This document shows positions 13,831-16,904 of a stretch of DNA of 16,904 bases, piece by piece (positions within the stretch are counted from its first letter, which is position 1; every line of letters begins with the position of its first letter). The DNA comes from UBA11663 sp049616325 (lineage in GTDB: Bacteria > Bacteroidota > Bacteroidia > Flavobacteriales_D > Sanyastnellaceae), in contig JBMZHG010000036.1 in the NCBI GenBank assembly GCA_049616325.1, positions 1 through 16,904 of the forward strand, in the 5' to 3' direction. The notes under the pieces were generated by a model. It saw only the letters and a program-made list of their open reading frames with translations, did not search any database and had not been told where the DNA came from. The translations under genes and the position numbers were made by a program.

Positions 13831-16332
13831 ATGAATGCACTTCGACTCTTTTTGATGGGGGCGGTGATGGGGGTTTGGGCGTTGTCCCAAACAGCCCAAG
13901 CGCAATGCACCGAGACCCTTGAATTTTCCGCTGACTTGGTAGGGGAGGAATCCTACACGGACAGCATTTTTCTCGTTGGCGATCTCAACACGCTCACGGT
14001 GAACCTCGACGTCGTGACTTCCGGCGGCAGTTACCCTGGAGACCTGATGGTGTACCTGTACGCGCCCAACGGAGAGTGCGTGGTGTGGGGAGGTTGGAAT
14101 GTGGACCCCGATCCCGGGTGCACCGACATTGGAACAGGCACAGGTGGCGCTTGGCCCATTGGTTGGAACTCCACGACGGACGGCTTTTACACGGCTACGT
14201 TTGACTTCTCAGCGCTGGGCCTCGGAGGGGGCGGCGCATGGGTCGTCACCGTGGTCAATGCCTACACCTCTTCTTCGGGGTCGGACGGCGATTACGAGTT
14301 CGTGTTTGAAGGGCCGTGTGCCGGCGACTGCAACATCGAGGGAGCGTGCAACTACAACCCCGACGGGCTGAATCCCAACGAGGACGTGTGCTGGTGGCCC
14401 GAGGACGTGTACGGCGTCGGGTACGACTGCGACGGAAACTGCTTGGTGGACGAAGACGGCGACGCCATTTGCGACGAGACCGACCCGTGCGTGGGGGAGT
14501 ACGACGAATGCCAAGTGTGCAACGGTCCCGGCGCGATCTACGAATGCGGGTGCTACGACATCCCGGAGACCGATTGCGACTGCAACGGAAACCAGCTTGA
14601 CGCGCTTGGGGTTTGCGGCGGGACGTGCGCCGCGGACGAAGACGGCGACGGGATCTGTGACGCGTGCATCCCCCCGGACGGGTACTGGCTCGAAGTCGAG
14701 ACGGTGATGGAACACACGGAGGACACCCTGGCGGGGATGACGACCTACCGGGTGCATTTGGTCTGCCAAACCGCGTCCGACTACATGTACTCCATGTCGG
14801 GCAGCGCGTCGTTCCCACTGAGCTTGAACAGCACCTCCGGGTCGTGGTACAACCACCCGGCAAACGCGTCATGGAACCCCTCGGGGCTGGACGTGGCCCT
14901 TCTTGACGAGGAGCCGCTGTTGGCGTACGACAGCTTTCTGACGATCGGCTCGGAGAATTCGGAGGGCGGGCCTTTCCCGGGGGCGGTTTGGTCTGCGGGC
15001 GACCCGCGGCCTGAATTCCAGCCGGGCGAAGGCAACAACGTCACGGTCAACTCGGGCAACGGGTTGAACTACTTGATTTTCCCGGGCATGGGGCAGGTGA
15101 ACACCCACCCTGGATTTGCCGGCGACGACTTCCGCATTTTGGTGATGCAGATGACCACCGAGGGGGACATCTACGGCCAAATGAACGTCCAGGTCTACCC
15201 CGGGGGCCAAAGCGCCAACGCCATCACCACCTTGCTGGAATTTGACTCCTCGTCGTTGTGCTACGACCTTGACCCGTGTGTCGGCGAATACGACGAGTGC
15301 GGGGTGTGTGCCGGGCCCGGTGCGGTCTACGAGTGCGGGTGTTCTGGCCCGGAAGAGGGGTTCTGCGATTGCGACGGCAACGTGCTTGACGCGGCAGGGG
15401 TGTGCGGGGGCGACTGCGCGGAAGACCTCGACGGCGACGGGGTGTGCGACACGGACGAGGTTCCGGGTTGCGACGACCTCGAGGCGTGCAACTACGACGA
15501 GGCGGCTACTGACAACGACGGGTCCTGCACCTACGCCGCGGACTTTTACGACTGCGAAGGGAACTGCCTCGAAGACAGCGACGGCGACGGGACCTGCGAC
15601 GAGCTTGAAGTGGACGGATGCACCGACGAGATGGCGTGCAACTACGACCCAACTGCGACGGAAGAGGACTTGTCGTGCGAGTATCCGGAAGACCTTCTCG
15701 ATTGCAACGGGGACTGCATGAACGACGTCAACGACAACGACATCTGCGACGAGTTGGAGACGGCGGGGTGCCTCGATGAGTTGGCCTGCAACTTCGCGGC
15801 GGACGCCACGCTCGACGACGGGTCCTGCGAGTACGCAGCGGAGTTTTTCGACTGCGACGGGAACTGCCTGAACGACGAGGACGGCGACGGGGTGTGCGAC
15901 GAACTGGAGATCACGGGGTGCATGCAGCTCGAGGCCTGCAACTGGAATCCGGACGCGACCGACGGCGACGACAGCTGCGAATTCCCGGGTGATCCGTGCG
16001 ACGACGGCGACGACACCACCGTCAACGACCTTCTTACCGCGGACTGCGACTGCGTCGGCGAGGTGGACCGCGTGGACGAATTCACGCGCTGGGGCATTGA
16101 GTTGTTCCCGACGCCTGTAAGCGACGTGATGAACCTCCGTTTCCGTGGCGAAGCGGGTGGCCCAACAACCCTCCTCGTGACAAACGCGACGGGTCAGGCT
16201 GTACGTTCGGAACGGCTTACAGGCGACGGCACGGTCGACGTCTCGGGCCTGGCCGACGGGGTGTACTTCGTGACGCTTGAGGGTGCCTGGGGCACCGCCA
16301 CGCGCCGAGTCATGATTTCCGGCGCGCGCTGA
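13831..16332 (+). CDS. Large T9SS cargo protein with P-domain-like N-terminus and repeats
   Basis: A predicted 833-residue secreted or surface protein. Signal peptide: MNALRLFLMGAVMGVWALSQ, cleaved near TAQAQ (residue 25). Residues about 26-165 resemble the proprotein-convertase P domain (VNLDVVTSGGSYPGDLMVYL, then a WNSTTDGFYTATFDFSALG region). Two 60-residue Cys/Asp-rich blocks (218-277 and 481-540), both starting DPCVGEYDEC, flank a 203-residue domain I do not recognise (YDSFLTIGSENSEGGPFPG is a distinctive stretch). Four Cys repeats follow at exact 50-residue spacing (from 546 to 716), then a GDPCDDGDDTTVND module and a T9SS type A sorting domain (about 755-833) ending ATRRVMISGAR. The domain's usual NP motif reads FPTPVSDV here, a small departure from YPNP. 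The role is probably adhesive or structural at the cell surface with calcium; no catalytic domain is seen. Confidence 0.88.
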   Translation: MNALRLFLMGAVMGVWALSQTAQAQCTETLEFSADLVGEESYTDSIFLVGDLNTLTVNLDVVTSGGSYPGDLMVYLYAPNGECVVWGGWNVDPDPGCTDIGTGTGGAWPIGWNSTTDGFYTATFDFSALGLGGGGAWVVTVVNAYTSSSGSDGDYEFVFEGPCAGDCNIEGACNYNPDGLNPNEDVCWWPEDVYGVGYDCDGNCLVDEDGDAICDETDPCVGEYDECQVCNGPGAIYECGCYDIPETDCDCNGNQLDALGVCGGTCAADEDGDGICDACIPPDGYWLEVETVMEHTEDTLAGMTTYRVHLVCQTASDYMYSMSGSASFPLSLNSTSGSWYNHPANASWNPSGLDVALLDEEPLLAYDSFLTIGSENSEGGPFPGAVWSAGDPRPEFQPGEGNNVTVNSGNGLNYLIFPGMGQVNTHPGFAGDDFRILVMQMTTEGDIYGQMNVQVYPGGQSANAITTLLEFDSSSLCYDLDPCVGEYDECGVCAGPGAVYECGCSGPEEGFCDCDGNVLDAAGVCGGDCAEDLDGDGVCDTDEVPGCDDLEACNYDEAATDNDGSCTYAADFYDCEGNCLEDSDGDGTCDELEVDGCTDEMACNYDPTATEEDLSCEYPEDLLDCNGDCMNDVNDNDICDELETAGCLDELACNFAADATLDDGSCEYAAEFFDCDGNCLNDEDGDGVCDELEITGCMQLEACNWNPDATDGDDSCEFPGDPCDDGDDTTVNDLLTADCDCVGEVDRVDEFTRWGIELFPTPVSDVMNLRFRGEAGGPTTLLVTNATGQAVRSERLTGDGTVDVSGLADGVYFVTLEGAWGTATRRVMISGAR
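14482..14661 (+). repeat. 180-nt coding duplicate, copy A
   Basis: It encodes a 60-residue Cys/Asp-rich block beginning DPCVGEYDEC. Aligned without gaps to copy B (15271-15450), 44 of 60 residues are identical by hand count. Confidence 0.9.
15271..15450 (+). repeat. 180-nt coding duplicate, copy B
   Basis: It has the same length as copy A, 789 nt downstream, with the same cysteine framework (DPCVGEYDEC, ECGC, CDC, GVCGG). The two copies bracket a 203-residue domain. Confidence 0.9.
15466..15978 (+). repeat. Four-unit coding repeat array with exact 150-nt period
   Basis: Gly-Cys unit starts fall at 15466, 15616, 15766 and 15916, exactly 150 nt apart. Each unit encodes a GC-head, two further Cys steps and an Asp-rich loop. 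The fourth unit is shortened at its end. Confidence 0.92.
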
Positions 16333-16359
16333 CGTCCCGCCCAGCCCTAAGCCCGAAAC

Positions 16360-16392
16360 AAAAACCCCGGCCGGAAGCGGTCGGGGTTTTTT
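16360..16392 (+). terminator. Intrinsic terminator after the second T9SS gene
   Basis: AAAAACCCCGGCC (16360-16372) pairs with GGTCGGGGTTTTT (16379-16391), with one G:U pair and a 6-nt loop, running into a six-T tract. The A-rich 5' arm may let it work on the opposite strand as well. Confidence 0.93.
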
Positions 16393-16428
16393 GTGCACGG
16401 CGTCGTGAGACGAGGCTGCTGCAAAGTC

Positions 16429-16481
16429 GGGGTGACGCAACCTTGATTCAGGGGTGACCACGCGTTGACCTTCACGTGAAG
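16429..16481. promoter_or_regulatory. Candidate control region: direct repeats and a 12-bp palindrome
   Basis: GGGGTGAC occurs twice, at 16429-16436 and 16451-16458, with starts 22 bp apart (about two helical turns). CTTCACGTGAAG at 16470-16481 is a perfect 12-bp palindrome ending 18 nt before the ATG at 16500. These suggest regulator binding upstream of the last gene; no regulator is identified. Confidence 0.4.
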
Positions 16482-16499
16482 TCCCGTCGTCAAGTTTGC

Positions 16500-16904
16500 A
16501 TGACTGACAATCAAAACTTTGCGAACGTGACAGCACCCTCCTCCCAAACGTCCCAACCCACCAGTTTCACCACCAACTCACCCTCAAACCCACCTGAGCA
16601 GCCGGGCCTTCTTGGCAAGCGTGGACGGTGCAAAATTTTGGACTGCAAGCGGGTGAGGCCTTCCTACAGCAATCCGGGGGATTTCAAATTCATTGTCACG
16701 GTACAAGAGCCCGACGGCAGGGAGGCGCAAGTGCCTTGTTGCGGCGAGACGATGCAGGACGCGCTCCGCCGCCTCCATTGGAGCGTGCAGACGGAACGCG
16801 CGGCCCAGCTCGTCGAGCGAAACACTTTCATGCAGGTGCTCTTGGCGTTGGGGGTGCTGGTGATTTTGGGGCGTTCGCCGTCCAAGCCTAAACCCAAGAC
16901 AAGC
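16500..16904 (+). CDS. Unrecognised protein with membrane segment, N-terminal part
   Basis: An open frame of 135 codons from ATG 16500 runs off the window end without a stop. I do not recognise the family. Residues 1-38 are rich in Ser, Thr, Pro, Asn and Gln and look disordered. A compact-looking region follows: GKRGRCKILDCKRVRPSY (39-56), FKFIVTVQEPDGREAQVPCC (63-81, with paired Cys 80-81) and a helical DALRRLHWSVQTERAAQLVE (87-106). A hydrophobic stretch, FMQVLLALGVLVILG (110-124), is a likely membrane helix, followed by the basic tail RSPSKPKPKTS at the window edge. There is no N-terminal signal peptide, so the protein is probably cytoplasmic with a single anchor. The upstream region carries a palindrome and direct repeats. 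The bases TTTG directly before the ATG may be part of a promoter box, in which case a later start is possible. Confidence 0.6.
   Translation, partial: MTDNQNFANVTAPSSQTSQPTSFTTNSPSNPPEQPGLLGKRGRCKILDCKRVRPSYSNPGDFKFIVTVQEPDGREAQVPCCGETMQDALRRLHWSVQTERAAQLVERNTFMQVLLALGVLVILGRSPSKPKPKTS

Noticed and set aside
12880..15978. Regular repeats that could suggest a CRISPR array
   Set aside because: The 150-nt period is far longer than a repeat-spacer unit, stays in frame and encodes clear protein repeats.
14869..16536. Minus-strand open frame of 555 codons opposite the second T9SS gene
   Set aside because: It runs through the strong terminator at 16360-16392 and mirrors the repeat codons; no signal or domain.

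Overview
The window looks like a stretch of chromosome from a high-GC, probably marine member of the Bacteroidota (Flavobacteriales-like). The support is: two proteins with the C-terminal sorting domain of the type IX secretion system (T9SS); the Cys-bracketed 'GCxDxxACNYxxxAT' repeats typical of secreted proteins in that group; a DUF2805/TIGR03643 small protein; promoter-like boxes related to the Bacteroidota TAnnTTTG element; and almost no Shine-Dalgarno sequences. Genus cannot be read from this sequence.

Layout. Bases 1-245 hold the 3' end of a Cys/Ser/Lys/Gly-rich repeat protein, followed by tandem hairpins ending in a T-tract. A tRNA-Arg(UCU) lies at 385-458. Next comes an AT-richer gene for a secreted tail-collar protein (630-1955), a large secreted CotH-kinase protein (2225-4810), a small secreted or outer-membrane protein (4838-5743) and an ammonium transporter, amt (5857-7152). 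A minus-strand pair follows: DUF2805/TIGR03643 (8983-9270) and a secreted leucine-rich-repeat protein (7165-8898) that converges on amt through a 20-bp hairpin holding both stop codons. Diverging from that pair are a lipoprotein S33 peptidase (9327-10403), a secreted endonuclease/exonuclease/phosphatase (EEP) protein (10444-12255) and two related T9SS cargo proteins (12352-13740 and 13831-16332). The window ends inside an unrecognised gene (16500 onward) with a predicted membrane segment. Clear intrinsic terminators follow the left-edge gene and each of the two T9SS genes.

Most products (at least eight of twelve) carry export signals, so this is mainly a secretome cluster: surface Ca-binding repeat proteins, a putative secreted kinase, a secreted nuclease or phosphatase and a peptidase. 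Two C-terminal designs coexist. The two T9SS genes end in a YPNP-type sorting domain, while the CotH and EEP proteins end in dockerin-like DxDGDxxVxVxD modules with a terminal Cys.

I see no CRISPR array, transposase, integrase or recognisable defence operon. The observations most worth a second look are: promoter-like boxes placed a constant 5-6 nt before several ATGs (candidate leaderless mRNAs); the dockerin-like C-termini as a possible alternative sorting or anchoring signal; an exact 150-nt repeat array and a gapless 180-nt duplication in the last large T9SS gene; and the compositionally foreign tail-collar gene beside a tRNA.
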